A stretch of 53,160 nt of DNA from Halobacteriales archaeon QS_4_62_28 (GCA_003021685.1 PXRO01000002.1:1-53160); one strand, 5' to 3'; counted from the first letter of the stretch, positions 1 through 8,586 are shown. Program-made: numbers and translations. The notes: a model not told the origin generated them from the sequence alone.

Positions 1-1653
1 CTGCCGGAGGGATCAGAGCACGTTCTCACCGTTCTCCCACACCGCGGCCTGCCCGGCGGGACGCCCGACGAAGTCACCGAGGCCTTCGCCGTCGACTACC
101 CGGACGTGGATTTCCCGAGCGCCGCTGTCGTCTCGAATGACGCGGCCGACGACTACGGGGCCGACGCCTACGTGCTCTCGGGTGCGCCCGGCCTCACTGG
201 CCACGCCGAGGTCTTCGTCGACGCGGTAATCCGGACGCGAGACGCGATCCCGGACGATACGGCGCTCGTGCTCTCGGGGGTTGCCACACCGCGCAACGTC
301 GCGACGCTGATCTACGCCGGCGTCGACCTCGTGGATACCGACAGGGCAGTGGTGCGAGGGACCCAGGGGCGCTATCTCACGACCGACGACGCCTACTTCC
401 TCGAAGATCTGGACGAACTCCCCTGCTCGTGCCCGGCCTGCCAGGGGCCACGCGATACGTTCGACCGGCAAGACTGTGTCGAACACAACGTCAACGCACT
501 CGAAGCGGAACTGGCGCGGGTCCGCCGCCGGATCCGGGACGGCCGACTCCGTGACTACATCGAGGGCCAGGCCCGACAGGATCAGTGGCTCACGGCGACG
601 ATGCGCCGCCTCGACCAGCAGTACGCCTACCTCGAACGCCACGCGCCGATCTACCGGCGCGAGGAGATCACTGCCGCCACCGAGGACACGATGGGCCGGG
701 TCGAGATCCAGCGGTTCGCCCAGCGCGTCACCGAGCGGTACCAGTGCCGGTTCGAGGAGCAACCGCTCGTGATCGTCCCCTGCTCGGCGCGCAAGCCCTA
801 CAGCGATTCCCAGAGCTACGAACAGTACCACCGGTCGGTCCAGTTCCGGGGCCACATGCTGTCGATGACTTCGCCCATCGGGGTCGTCCCGCAGGAACTG
901 GAACTGACCTACCCCGCACAGCACTACGACTCCGTCGTGACCGGGCACTGGAGCGCCAACGAAATCGAGTTCGTCAGCGACGTGCTCGAACGGTATCTCG
1001 ACGGGACGAGCTACCCCGAGGTCATTGCCCACGTCCCCGAGGACGGCTACCGTGAAATCTGTGAGCGCGTCGAGGATGCCCTGGATATGGACTTCACCGA
1101 CACCGTCGAGGACCACCCGACGACGACCGACTCGCTTGCCGAACTGGCCGGCGCGCTGGAAGGCTACCCGAAGTATCTCAAACGCGAGCGCCAGCACAAC
1201 ACGCTCCGGGCGGTCGCAGACTACCAGTTCGGGGCCGGCGCGGGCGACGCCATCTTCGGCGAGGACCTCACCGCCGAGGGCACCTACCCGCAACTGCGCG
1301 CCCACGGCGAGCGAACCGGCGACAGTCAGGGCGAGCAACTCGCCGCGCTGACCCAGCAGTACGGCGTCCTCGGCCTCACCATCGCCGGTGCCCGGCGCTG
1401 GGTCGACTCGGGCGTCCCGGTCAAACGCGTCGAAATCGACGACTTCGTTCCCCACGGCTCGGTGCTCGCGCCCGGCATTATCGACGCCAGCGACGCCATC
1501 CGGGTCGGCGACGAAGTCGTCGTTGAGGGGCCATCTGCCTTCGGCGTCGGGCGCGCACAGATGCCCGGCCCGGCGATGGCTGACGCCACTCGCGGGGTCG
1601 CCTGCCAGGTTCGCCACGTCGAGGAACAGTATACCGGTGGACGTACGCAATGA
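1..1653 (+). CDS. arcS: Archaeosine synthase ArcS (tRNA-guanine transglycosylase-like), 5' end outside window
   Basis: The reading frame is open from the first base, so the start lies upstream; 550 C-terminal residues are visible. ArcS converts preQ0 at position 15 of archaeal tRNA towards archaeosine, working with the radical SAM protein RaSEA (encoded here at 16843). Seen: an N-terminal TGT-like region, a cysteine cluster CSCPAC about residue 142, the ArcS-typical block PCSARKPYSDSQSYEQY and HWSANEIEFV, and a C-terminal PUA RNA-binding domain (roughly residues 465-545, DDFVPHGSVLAPGI onwards). The PUA domain ends at RHVEE; the last residues QYTGGRTQ look like a tail acquired from the adjoining mobile DNA. 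Family assignment is firm, the natural C-terminus is less certain. Confidence 0.9.
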   Translation: MPEGSEHVLTVLPHRGLPGGTPDEVTEAFAVDYPDVDFPSAAVVSNDAADDYGADAYVLSGAPGLTGHAEVFVDAVIRTRDAIPDDTALVLSGVATPRNVATLIYAGVDLVDTDRAVVRGTQGRYLTTDDAYFLEDLDELPCSCPACQGPRDTFDRQDCVEHNVNALEAELARVRRRIRDGRLRDYIEGQARQDQWLTATMRRLDQQYAYLERHAPIYRREEITAATEDTMGRVEIQRFAQRVTERYQCRFEEQPLVIVPCSARKPYSDSQSYEQYHRSVQFRGHMLSMTSPIGVVPQELELTYPAQHYDSVVTGHWSANEIEFVSDVLERYLDGTSYPEVIAHVPEDGYREICERVEDALDMDFTDTVEDHPTTTDSLAELAGALEGYPKYLKRERQHNTLRAVADYQFGAGAGDAIFGEDLTAEGTYPQLRAHGERTGDSQGEQLAALTQQYGVLGLTIAGARRWVDSGVPVKRVEIDDFVPHGSVLAPGIIDASDAIRVGDEVVVEGPSAFGVGRAQMPGPAMADATRGVACQVRHVEEQYTGGRTQ

Positions 1654-1690
1654 TACATTCAGCCCAGGGACCGTGACGGCTGAGAAGACG

Positions 1691-2920
1691 CTATGAAGAT
1701 CTCGCAATTAAGCTCATGGCGTCCGAACAAGGTCAACGGGAGTGCATGAGACCGCTTCGGTACTGATGTGTTCAACACGTTGCGGAAGACTGGTCCAAGG
1801 CCCGTGGAAAGACGAAGCGTATTGTGCCACCGAGCACGCATAGGAGTCTTTCCAGTTCCACGCCTGAGCAGTCCCATCGGAGGCGTTTCAATGTACCTTG
1901 GAATCGACATCCACAAACGGTATTCGCAGGTTGCCGTCGTCGAACCCGACGGCAACCTGCACAACGAGATTCGCTTACCAAACGACCGTCTCGACGACCT
2001 CGCCGAGCAGTACGCTGGCAGTGAGGCTGCCATCGAAGCATCGGGCAACTACCGCCCGATCTATGAGACGCTCGACGAGTATTGTGATGTGACGCTGGTT
2101 GATCCATCAAAGAATCGGATTATTGCCGACGCGACGGTCAAGACCGATCGCATCGACGCAAAGCGACTGGCGCTGATGCTGCGGGCAGACATGCTCGCAG
2201 AAAGCTACGTCCCGCCGGACGAGATCCCGCAGCGTGTGGATCTCGTCCGGACGCGGAAATCGCTTGTCGAAGAACGCACTGCTGAGAAAAACCGTGTTCA
2301 GGCCGTGCTGGCGCGGACTGACAATACCTACGACAGCGAGTTGTTCGGTGCCAACGGCTGAGCTCTTTGTCGGATGCTGATCGAACAATTGTGGAGGCTC
2401 ACTTGTCAGTCATTGGTGAGTGCGACGAGCAGTCAGTGGGTTATGCCGGGCTGGATCCAGAGGTGCACCAGTCTGGTGAGACAGAGGTTCGTGGGAGTAT
2501 CAGCAAAGAAAGTTCAGCGCCGTTGCGCTGGACCCTCGTCCAGAGTGCACATGTGGCGGTCAAGCACGACGAGTACCTCGGGAACTTCTACACGCGGCTC
2601 AAAGAGAAGAAGAATCACCAAATAGCAATCGTCGCCACAGCTCGGAAACTGTTGGTGTCAATCTTCCACATGCTCACGCGGAAAGAACCCGTGCGACCCA
2701 CCGGAGGTACCTGCGTAAAGGCGCGACATACCAGCCACCGGTGGTCGCCTCACCGCACAGCCACAGCTACCGCCGACGATATCTCCCGCCTGGTGGTTGT
2801 TGGAGATGCTGTACCTGGCTGCTGGCTGGTGGTTTTCTCAATTCCTGCTCGCTAAGCGTTGGGGAGCCGAACAATTTTTATTCCTCAACGTAGATGGCCT
2901 CACTTGCGAGATCTTCATAG
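1691..2920 (+). mobile_element. Remnant of an IS110-family insertion sequence, with 17-bp inverted ends
   Basis: A decayed transposase gene (1891-2718) lies between two perfect 17-bp inverted copies of CTATGAAGATCTCGCAA (1691-1707 and, reversed, 2904-2920). IS110 elements normally lack terminal inverted repeats, so these may be flanking repeats rather than true ends. The 200 nt before the transposase start are non-coding; in IS110-group elements that position holds the bridge RNA that guides insertion. I see no proof of an RNA here. Boundaries are approximate. Confidence 0.55.
1891..2718 (+). pseudogene. IS110-family transposase, broken by deletions and frameshifts
   Basis: The N-terminal half (1891-2361) is a recognisable DEDD RuvC-like domain: LGIDIHKRYSQVAV, AIEASGNYR and KTDRIDAKRLA carry the expected acidic residues. 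It stops at 2359-2361. A second frame picks up SDADRTIVEAH and then jumps straight to VGYAGLDPEVHQSG, so most of the start of the Transposase_20 domain is deleted. The end reads KLLVSIFHMLTRKE; the natural last residues CDPPEVPA and stop (2716-2718) are in yet another frame, so there is a further indel near 2690. Intact relatives are about 330-400 residues. Not functional. Confidence 0.85.
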
Positions 2921-2929
2921 GAGTACCGA
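2856..2929. repeat. 74-bp direct repeat, left copy
   Basis: This segment matches 14902-14975 at 70 of 74 positions in the same orientation. It starts GCGTTGGGGAGCCGAACAAT and ends CATAGGAGTACCGA. Each copy abuts an insertion-sequence remnant, and the two copies bracket the 12-kb sulfonate island. Confidence 0.85.
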
Positions 2930-3015
2930 CAGTCGGTTCCACTGTTCAGCGTTTCGCTTATACGATACTTTGACGGTTTGTAGTTTCGGATAATCTCCGG
3001 GAAGATCAAACGGAA
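2878..3015 (-). pseudogene. C-terminal fragment of an unidentified protein
   Basis: On the minus strand 45 residues are open up to a stop at 2878-2880, ending [17 protein letters not shown]. The same ending, [16 protein letters not shown], occurs on the minus strand at 14924-14974. The shared part lies in the 74-bp repeat while the upstream parts differ. It reads like the 3' end of a real gene duplicated with mobile DNA. I do not recognise the family. Confidence 0.35.
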
Positions 3016-3680
3016 TCAGCGGCCTGCATAGACGTCACTACTGGGGGTTTCCGGGCCAACACTGCTGATAAGAGACTCAGACTCCGCGTCGATACCTACG
3101 AGAGTGAATTCATGATTCCAGAACTCGTCGATACAACAGGGGCGGCCCGCTCAACAGCCCGACGGGCTGTCGGCCTACTCACCTCTCCGCGAGGCCAACA
3201 GTGTTCGAACGAGGTATCCGAGCCAGCGACAATGAGCCCTGGTACCGGTTCTCGGGGCGAACGACTTGTTACAGGTCACGAACCGCTTCTGATCAAGAAT
3301 ATCTCTTCTCGGACCTATACACCCAAAATAGAATTAAAGTAGAGAAATGCGGGAGAAAATATACGAAAAGTAGAAGGATAGAAACTGATAGAGAAATTAT
3401 ATATTCATATAGTACAAATATGAAGCCACAAGAGGAAAATAAGCTCTTATAGTAAGAATTAGAGCGGAAAGTAAAAACAAAAGTCGCATATATACTCTTG
3501 TTTGTCGGCTAGCATACTTATATTCGGCTGTAATGGCTTTTGTGAGTCGTTGATCATCGAGTATAACGTGTGTACGGCTGTTATCGGGGTCCTGTTCCTG
3601 TTGATTACATTCGGTGCTCTGAATAATATGTGTACGACTGTTATTAAGTGGTTTGCAGGGGGGGAGGTACAACCACCGGA
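2930..3680. other. Intergenic, AT-rich, no gene recognised
   Basis: Apart from the fragment ending at 3015, nothing in either strand has convincing coding character. The stretch from about 3300 to 3560 is strikingly AT-rich compared with the rest of the window. Two copies of TGTGTACGRCTGTTAT stand 60 bp apart (3569-3584 and 3629-3644), downstream of the convergent IclR gene; they could be protein-binding sites or a decayed repeat. Confidence 0.5.
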
Positions 3681-4466
3681 TCAGTGATTCATGTGTGAAC
3701 TGGCGTTCTTTTGAATCTTTAGCTCGATCACGTTCTTGGCCTGAAACAGGCGATTTGGAAGTTCCTCAGTAAACCGGTCGCCGTCTAACCGCGCTGCAGG
3801 CCCAGCAATACTGATTGCACCGAGAACTTCTCCCTCGTCTGTGAGGATTGGCACTGCAACGCCACGAAGGCCCTCGACCGCTTCGCCACGATTGTAGGAC
3901 ACACCCTCTTCTCGAATCTGTTCCAATGAGTCGAACAGCTCTTCGCGATCGTCGATCGTGTGCTCTGTTGTTTGCCGAAGTCCGTACTCCTGAATGATTG
4001 CTTCGACCCGCTCTTCGGGGAGGTGGGCAAGAATTGCTTTTCCGAGTGCCCTGTCGTGGAGACGTGCTCGTCGACCGATTGATGCGTCCATATCTATCGC
4101 CTCGTCACCGGCCTGTTTGTACAGTATGGTACCCAATCCCTGCTCTTCCACCATGAGGATCGCTAGATCGCCAGTCCCGTCTGCGAGATCGTTGATCTCG
4201 TCCGCTGCAGCTTCGAATAGCGGGATTCGACGCCGTGCTTGCCCGCCGATCTCAAGGAAGCGTAGCCCAATCCGGTACTTCTGATCGGTCTGGACCACGT
4301 ATCCTTGGTCCTTGAGTGCCTGGAGATGGTAGTGAACTGTACTTTTCGGGATGTCCAGATACGTCGCGAGTTCTGTCACCCCCTGTGGACCCCGTTCGTG
4401 AAGTGCCGAAATTATACTAAGCAATTTTTCCGTCGTTCGTTCCGTATTCTCAGGGTTGTCGCTCAT
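3681..4466 (-). CDS. IclR-family transcriptional regulator
   Basis: 261 residues: an N-terminal winged helix-turn-helix (about residues 10-65, with GVTELATYLDIPKSTVHYHL) and a C-terminal GAF-like effector domain (about 80-250) with the family-typical ALGKAILAHLP and YNRGEAVEGLRGVAVPI. IclR proteins commonly control catabolic operons by sensing a pathway metabolite. It is transcribed away from the SDR/sulfonate genes, so it is the obvious candidate regulator of the island; the effector is unknown (sulfolactate or DHPS would be my guess). A TATA-like TTATAATTC at 4490-4498 lies 28 nt before the ATG, suggesting a leaderless transcript. Confidence 0.9.
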   Translation of the reverse strand: MSDNPENTERTTEKLLSIISALHERGPQGVTELATYLDIPKSTVHYHLQALKDQGYVVQTDQKYRIGLRFLEIGGQARRRIPLFEAAADEINDLADGTGDLAILMVEEQGLGTILYKQAGDEAIDMDASIGRRARLHDRALGKAILAHLPEERVEAIIQEYGLRQTTEHTIDDREELFDSLEQIREEGVSYNRGEAVEGLRGVAVPILTDEGEVLGAISIAGPAARLDGDRFTEELPNRLFQAKNVIELKIQKNASSHMNH

Positions 4467-4818
4467 ATTCGGCTATTCGATATCCTACGTTATAATTCTT
4501 GTTCGAGCTATTAGAACAGTCATATCCGGCAGAATGGTGGATTTTCCTCATCATTGATGTCTGTGAACAGCTCCCACTCCAAGAGGAACATGATAAACCG
4601 TTATGGACCGCTGTTCTATGTATTGCCTGTTCTCGATAGCCTCGATTTTCTGTTCGAATGAGTCGAATACTCTCTAATTGTTGCCAGTGGTGACGTTAGA
4701 CCTGGACCGTCCGATATACGGTGTGGGCCGAACGGGGGTTCAAATATTGTTAACGTCTAACACGGAAGTTCGGACGATCACGAATTCTACACAATTGAAC
4801 AGTAAAGTCGTGAATGGA
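4467..4818. promoter_or_regulatory. Divergent control region between IclR gene and SDR gene
   Basis: 350 nt without a gene. It holds the minus-strand TATA box of the IclR gene (4490-4498). Several short CTGTTC/GAACAG words (for example near 4514, 4564, 4611, 4628, 4652) and a half-symmetric pair GACGTTAGAC (4689-4698) and AACGTCTAAC (4751-4760) could be operator sites. This is pattern reading only. Confidence 0.35.
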
Positions 4819-4826
4819 TTTATATA
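4819..4826 (+). promoter_or_regulatory. TATA box of the SDR gene
   Basis: TTTATATA is centred 29 nt before the ATG at 4852, the usual spacing for a haloarchaeal leaderless transcript. This supports 4852 as the start codon instead of upstream in-frame codons. Confidence 0.6.
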
Positions 4827-4851
4827 CTATACCCACCACGCTGTGTGTGTG

Positions 4852-5604
4852 ATGCTTGAGGGAAAGACAGCTGTTGTCACTGGCGGTGCGAGTGGTATCG
4901 GGAGAGCAATTGCTCAAAAATACGCCGACCACGGTGCTACTGTCGTCATCGGTGATATCAGACAAGATCCGCGGGAGGGGGGCGTCCCAACAGCTGAATT
5001 GATCAATGACCGAGGTGGTGAGGCGACGCACATCGAGGCGGATGTCACTGAGTACGACGATGTGCAGAACCTTGTTGATACGGCGGCGGACGAGTACGAT
5101 TCGGTCGACGTCATGGTCAACAACGCCGGAATCCTCCAGCAGACCTTGCTCCACGAAACGCCTGTCGAGGACTGGGAAGAGCTGATGCGTATCAACGTCG
5201 ATGGCGTCTACTACGGGACGAAAGCTGCGCTCGAACATATGATCGAGCAGAACAGTGGGAGTATCGTCAATATCTCCTCGATCAGCGGGAAAATCGGTCG
5301 GGCAAACGCACCTGCGTACTGTGCTTCCAAGGGTGCAGTAACAATGATGACCCATCAAAACGCGATCGACTACGGCCCAATGGGAATCCGGGTCAATGCT
5401 GTTGGGCCTGGTGGCACGCTGACCGAGATGGTTCACGAAATAATGAGTGAAGAGCGCCAATCATACCTAGAAGACGCGACCCCGCTACGCCGGTTAGCCG
5501 AGCCCGAAGAGATCGCTGATGTCGCGACGTTCCTCGCCTCCGATATGGCGAGTTACGTCAACGGGCACGTGCTGATTGCCGACGGAGGCTTCTCTATCGT
5601 CTGA
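4852..5604 (+). CDS. SDR-family NAD(P)-dependent dehydrogenase, possible DHPS 2-dehydrogenase
   Basis: 250 residues, the standard classical-SDR length. Seen: cofactor motif TGGASGIG (residues 10-17), NNAG (90-93), active-site Ser142/143, Tyr156 and Lys160 in PAYCASKG. The ADVTEYDDV segment after the third strand is typical. Substrate cannot be read from sequence. In bacterial DHPS degradation (HpsO/HpsP) such dehydrogenases interconvert the two DHPS enantiomers through the C2 ketone before HpsN acts; its place beside suyAB and the HpsN-like gene makes that role plausible but unproven. It could also be a sulfolactate or generic polyol dehydrogenase. Confidence 0.85.
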   Translation: MLEGKTAVVTGGASGIGRAIAQKYADHGATVVIGDIRQDPREGGVPTAELINDRGGEATHIEADVTEYDDVQNLVDTAADEYDSVDVMVNNAGILQQTLLHETPVEDWEELMRINVDGVYYGTKAALEHMIEQNSGSIVNISSISGKIGRANAPAYCASKGAVTMMTHQNAIDYGPMGIRVNAVGPGGTLTEMVHEIMSEERQSYLEDATPLRRLAEPEEIADVATFLASDMASYVNGHVLIADGGFSIV

Positions 5605-5792
5605 TCGAACAACTCTCTTCGCAGAGTGTCCCAGAACCCGGATTAAAACAACGGATATCTCGACAGGGAGTTCGAACCATACTTCGCGACAGTGAGATGC
5701 TGTCTCCAACTATCGATTCTGTACGCACCTGTCTCACTGGTGCGACGGTAACTTTCGGATGGTGACGCGTCCGTTTTCTGAACGGCTACCAG

Positions 5793-5804
5793 TAAATATA
5801 AATA
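5793..5804 (+). promoter_or_regulatory. TATA box upstream of small membrane gene and exporter
   Basis: TAAATATAAATA is centred about 33 nt before the ATG at 5831, suggesting that the small membrane protein and the exporter gene are transcribed together from here. Confidence 0.5.
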
Positions 5805-5830
5805 ATTCCTCCACCCTGTTCCGTGTGAGT

Positions 5831-5977
5831 ATGTCTGAGCAGACCGGCCTATTGTCAGGTAGTGCAAAAATCCAATCCACCGTATTGTATCGCTGGGAGG
5901 CGTTGGACCGTGGCTGGAAAGCAAGCTTGTTCGGTATACTCATCGTGCTCCCGTACCTCGCAGGAGTCCTCCCCTGA
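5831..5977 (+). CDS. 48-residue single-span membrane protein
   Basis: A short frame, MSEQTGLLSGSAKIQSTV to a C-terminal hydrophobic helix (WKASLFGILIVLPYLAGV). Its stop overlaps the exporter ATG by one base (TGATGA at 5975-5980), a translational-coupling layout, and a TATA box lies just upstream. No family recognised. It could be a small accessory subunit or a leader peptide for the exporter. Gene reality is moderately supported by promoter, overlap and a clean N-in/C-terminal-helix design. Confidence 0.55.
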   Translation: MSEQTGLLSGSAKIQSTVLYRWEALDRGWKASLFGILIVLPYLAGVLP

Positions 5978-6975
5978 TGAAGTCCCCGGGAACAAGTTTA
6001 CGAAAAGTAGCTCCAGGTATTCTGGTACTGTTCGGGATCGCTGTTATCGCTCGGTACCTCGGGGATGCCATCCCAGCTATGACTTCACTTATTATCGCGA
6101 TAGGAACTGGAGCACTCATCGGCAATACGACTAGTGTCCCTGACTGGATTCAACCTGGCTTAGACACGCACAAATTCTTCCTCCAGACCGGAATCGTGCT
6201 CCTCGGGGTTCGTCTCACACTGGCCGAGATCGTTGACACCGGTCCGATCGTTGCGATGCTGGCCAGCGTCATAGTGCTCTTCGGCGTCCTGTACATGGAG
6301 TGGATCGTCGGTCGGCTCTTCGAAATAAAGAAGCAGACGAGATCGTTGCTCGCTGCCGGTGCGAGTGTCTGTGGTGTCTCCGCTGTCTTGGCCGTGTCGG
6401 GTAGTATCGAGGTCGACGAAACGGACATCACCTACGCCGTTGCGACGATACTGTTATTCGATGCTGTCACGCTCGTCGTGTTCCCGCTAGTAGGCCAGCT
6501 ATTGCCTCTCTCGGGCAAGCAGTTCGGTATCTGGGCCGGATTGAGCCTCTTTAGTACTGGACCGACAGCAGCTGTTGGCTTCGCCTTCTCTGAGTCGGCG
6601 GGACAGTGGGCGACAATAACGAAACTCGTGCGGAACACCTTCATCGGAATCCTAGCTATCGGGTATGCTATCCGCTATACCACTGCTGAAACCGATCAGC
6701 TGGCTTCCTCGAAGCTCTGGGGCCAGTTTCCGAAATTCCTCTTCGGGTTTCTCGTCGTCGTTATCTTCGCTAACGTGGCCGGCCCGTCGGCTCAAGCTGT
6801 CGCCTCCATTGGTACGGTGCGTAACTGGCTGTTCCTCTTGGCCTTTGTTGGCCTTGGTTTCGATATCAGTCTCAAAGAACTGCGATCGACGGGGATCAAG
6901 CCTGTACTGGTCGTAATCGTCCATCTCACTACTGTCAGTCTGATTACTCTCTTCGTCGTCTTCTCGCTGTTCTGA
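5977..6975 (+). CDS. YeiH/TauZ-type putative sulfate/sulfite exporter (UPF0324)
   Basis: 332 residues, almost wholly hydrophobic with about ten membrane segments. The family (PF03601, COG2855) is recognised from HKFFLQTGIVLLGVRLTL, the conserved GASVCGVSAVLAV motif (near residue 127) and GFDISLKELRSTG towards the end. Members encoded beside taurine and sulfolactate degradation genes (TauZ) are thought to export the sulfate or sulfite released from sulfonates. Position directly before suyAB fits that role: getting rid of toxic sulfite. The exported ion itself is inferred. Confidence 0.88.
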   Translation: MKSPGTSLRKVAPGILVLFGIAVIARYLGDAIPAMTSLIIAIGTGALIGNTTSVPDWIQPGLDTHKFFLQTGIVLLGVRLTLAEIVDTGPIVAMLASVIVLFGVLYMEWIVGRLFEIKKQTRSLLAAGASVCGVSAVLAVSGSIEVDETDITYAVATILLFDAVTLVVFPLVGQLLPLSGKQFGIWAGLSLFSTGPTAAVGFAFSESAGQWATITKLVRNTFIGILAIGYAIRYTTAETDQLASSKLWGQFPKFLFGFLVVVIFANVAGPSAQAVASIGTVRNWLFLLAFVGLGFDISLKELRSTGIKPVLVVIVHLTTVSLITLFVVFSLF

Positions 6976-6992
6976 ATCCCGCTACCAAAACA

Positions 6993-7003
6993 TTTATAAT
7001 ATA
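6993..7003 (+). promoter_or_regulatory. TATA box of the suyAB operon
   Basis: TTTATAATATA is centred about 28 nt before the ATG at 7025, so suyAB appears to have its own promoter and a leaderless transcript although only 49 nt separate it from the exporter gene. Confidence 0.6.
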
Positions 7004-7024
7004 GTAACTGAACTGAAGTCATGT

Positions 7025-7348
7025 ATGCCTGATAGGTACGTAGAGGTTGTCGAACCTGAAGACAACGTGGCGACGGCACTCCGCGAACTCGAATCCGGGG
7101 AGACAATCACCGTCGCTGTCGGTGACGGGGAACGAACTGTTGAGATCCCTGAAGACGTGCAGTTCGGACACAAGATCGCTATCGAAGACATCGCTGCGGG
7201 CGAGACGATCACGAAGTACGGGAAGAGTATCGGCAACGCAACGGAGGACATCCCCGCGGGAACGTGGGTGCACATCCACAACGTCGAGAGCAACTATGGA
7301 CGTGGTGACCTCGCAGGCGACACAGAGACTGCCGCGGTGAGTGAATAA
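7025..7348 (+). CDS. suyA: (2R)-sulfolactate sulfo-lyase, small subunit (SAF domain, UxaA N-terminal type)
   Basis: 107 residues forming one SAF/UxaA-N domain: VAVGDGERTVEIPEDVQFGHKIAIEDIAAG, then an ITKYGKSIGNATEDIPAGTWVHIHN block typical of the small part of altronate/galactarate dehydratases. In SuyAB this domain is a separate small chain, as here. SuyAB splits sulfolactate into pyruvate and sulfite. It is followed after six bases by suyB. Alternative: the small subunit of a split sugar-acid dehydratase of the same superfamily; the exporter and HpsN-like neighbours favour the sulfonate reading. Confidence 0.75.
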   Translation: MPDRYVEVVEPEDNVATALRELESGETITVAVGDGERTVEIPEDVQFGHKIAIEDIAAGETITKYGKSIGNATEDIPAGTWVHIHNVESNYGRGDLAGDTETAAVSE

Positions 7349-7354
7349 ATACAG

Positions 7355-8521
7355 ATGAGTGAATTCCTTGGATACGAGCGCGAAGACGGGAGTATCGGCA
7401 TTCGAAATAACGTTGCCATCATCTCTACGGCCCCCTACGCCAATGACACAGTGAAGCGTGCGGCCGATATCATTGAGAACGCTGTTCCTATTACCCATCC
7501 GCTGGGCCGGTGTCAGACCAAGCCAGACGTCTTCCAGACGTACCGTACTCTACTGGGCTATGGGACCCACCCGAACGTCTACGGGACGGTCGTCGTCGCC
7601 CACGCTGGTGAGATCGTCGACGGGGACGAACTGGCCGAAGACGTCGCTGAAACCGGCCGCCCGAGCGAGTCGGTCAACATCCACCGCCAGAAGGGCGTGA
7701 TGAATGGGCTCAAGGCCACCGTCAACGCGGCGAAGGATATAGTACAGGATGCCAGCAATCAGAACCGTGTCAGTGCGGATATGTCGAAGCTCACCTTCGG
7801 CATCAACTGTGCGACCTCGGACACCACGAGCGGGCTCTGCCAGCACAAGGCCACCGCAGGCGCGGTCTGGCGGCTCATCGACGAGCACGGTGGCCGTGGT
7901 TGTTTCGCCGAGACACCGGAGTTCTTTGGTGGCGAAAACGAACTCGCCGACCGCGCAATAAACGACGAAGTCCGGCAAGAGATCCTCGACCGCGTCGAGA
8001 ACTGGAACCAACGCCTGCAGGCGACAGGCTACGATGTCCGTGGCGCCCAGCCAACTCCCGACAACATGGACGGCGGGCTCACGACCATCGAGGAGAAATC
8101 CCTGGGCGCACTCGTCAAGTCCGGCGACGGGCCGATCCAGGACATCATCGACTACGGCGCGAAGATCCCCGACGCCTCGGGGATGTACATCATGGACACG
8201 CCGGGCCACGGAGCCGAGTCCGTGACTGGCATCGGTGCGAGTGGTGCTCACTTCATGGTCATCTCGACTGGACAGGGCCACACCCTCTCGAACGCCCTGA
8301 TGCCGACGATCAAAATCACCGGCAACCCACACAGTGCCGAGCGGGTACCCGAACAGACCGACGTTGACGTCAGCGAAGCGCTCGTCGGTGACAAAACGTT
8401 CGACTGGGCAACCGATCAGCTGTGGGACGAGATCACCGATGTCATTAACGGCAAATTGACAATGAGCGAGGCGATGGGCGAGAGCCAGTTCGCCATCCAC
8501 CGCATCGGCCCCTCGACGTAA
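7355..8521 (+). CDS. suyB: (2R)-sulfolactate sulfo-lyase, large subunit (UxaA family)
   Basis: 388 residues, matching the roughly 42-kDa SuyB. Family signatures: GSIGIRNNVAIISTAPYAN at the N-terminus, ITHPLGRCQ, GTVVVAHAGEI, CATSDTTSGL (about residue 150-160), CFAETPEFFGGENELADRA, and near the end ISTGQGHTLSNALMPTIK and TGNPHS. The SDTTSGL and TGQG blocks are shared by SuyB and altronate dehydratase; the dehydratases usually carry SAF and catalytic parts in one chain of about 500 residues, while SuyA/SuyB are split. With SuyA it would release sulfite from sulfolactate in the cytoplasm. Function is inferred from family plus context. Confidence 0.75.
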   Translation: MSEFLGYEREDGSIGIRNNVAIISTAPYANDTVKRAADIIENAVPITHPLGRCQTKPDVFQTYRTLLGYGTHPNVYGTVVVAHAGEIVDGDELAEDVAETGRPSESVNIHRQKGVMNGLKATVNAAKDIVQDASNQNRVSADMSKLTFGINCATSDTTSGLCQHKATAGAVWRLIDEHGGRGCFAETPEFFGGENELADRAINDEVRQEILDRVENWNQRLQATGYDVRGAQPTPDNMDGGLTTIEEKSLGALVKSGDGPIQDIIDYGAKIPDASGMYIMDTPGHGAESVTGIGASGAHFMVISTGQGHTLSNALMPTIKITGNPHSAERVPEQTDVDVSEALVGDKTFDWATDQLWDEITDVINGKLTMSEAMGESQFAIHRIGPST

Positions 8522-8586
8522 CGACGAACAGCGCGTAACGGTCCTGCAGTTCAAAACTACCGTATTATACGCTCATTCAATTATTC

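Noticed and set aside
13..1707. Long minus-strand frame opposite arcS
   Set aside because: GC-rich shadow of arcS; low-complexity Arg/Val/Asp translation and no family motif.
3112..3342. Short plus-strand frame after the left repeat
   Set aside because: No motif, no promoter and unlike the acidic haloarchaeal style.
7025..8521. Altronate/galactarate dehydratase
   Set aside because: Split small and large chains and sulfonate-type neighbours favour SuyAB; not excluded by sequence alone.
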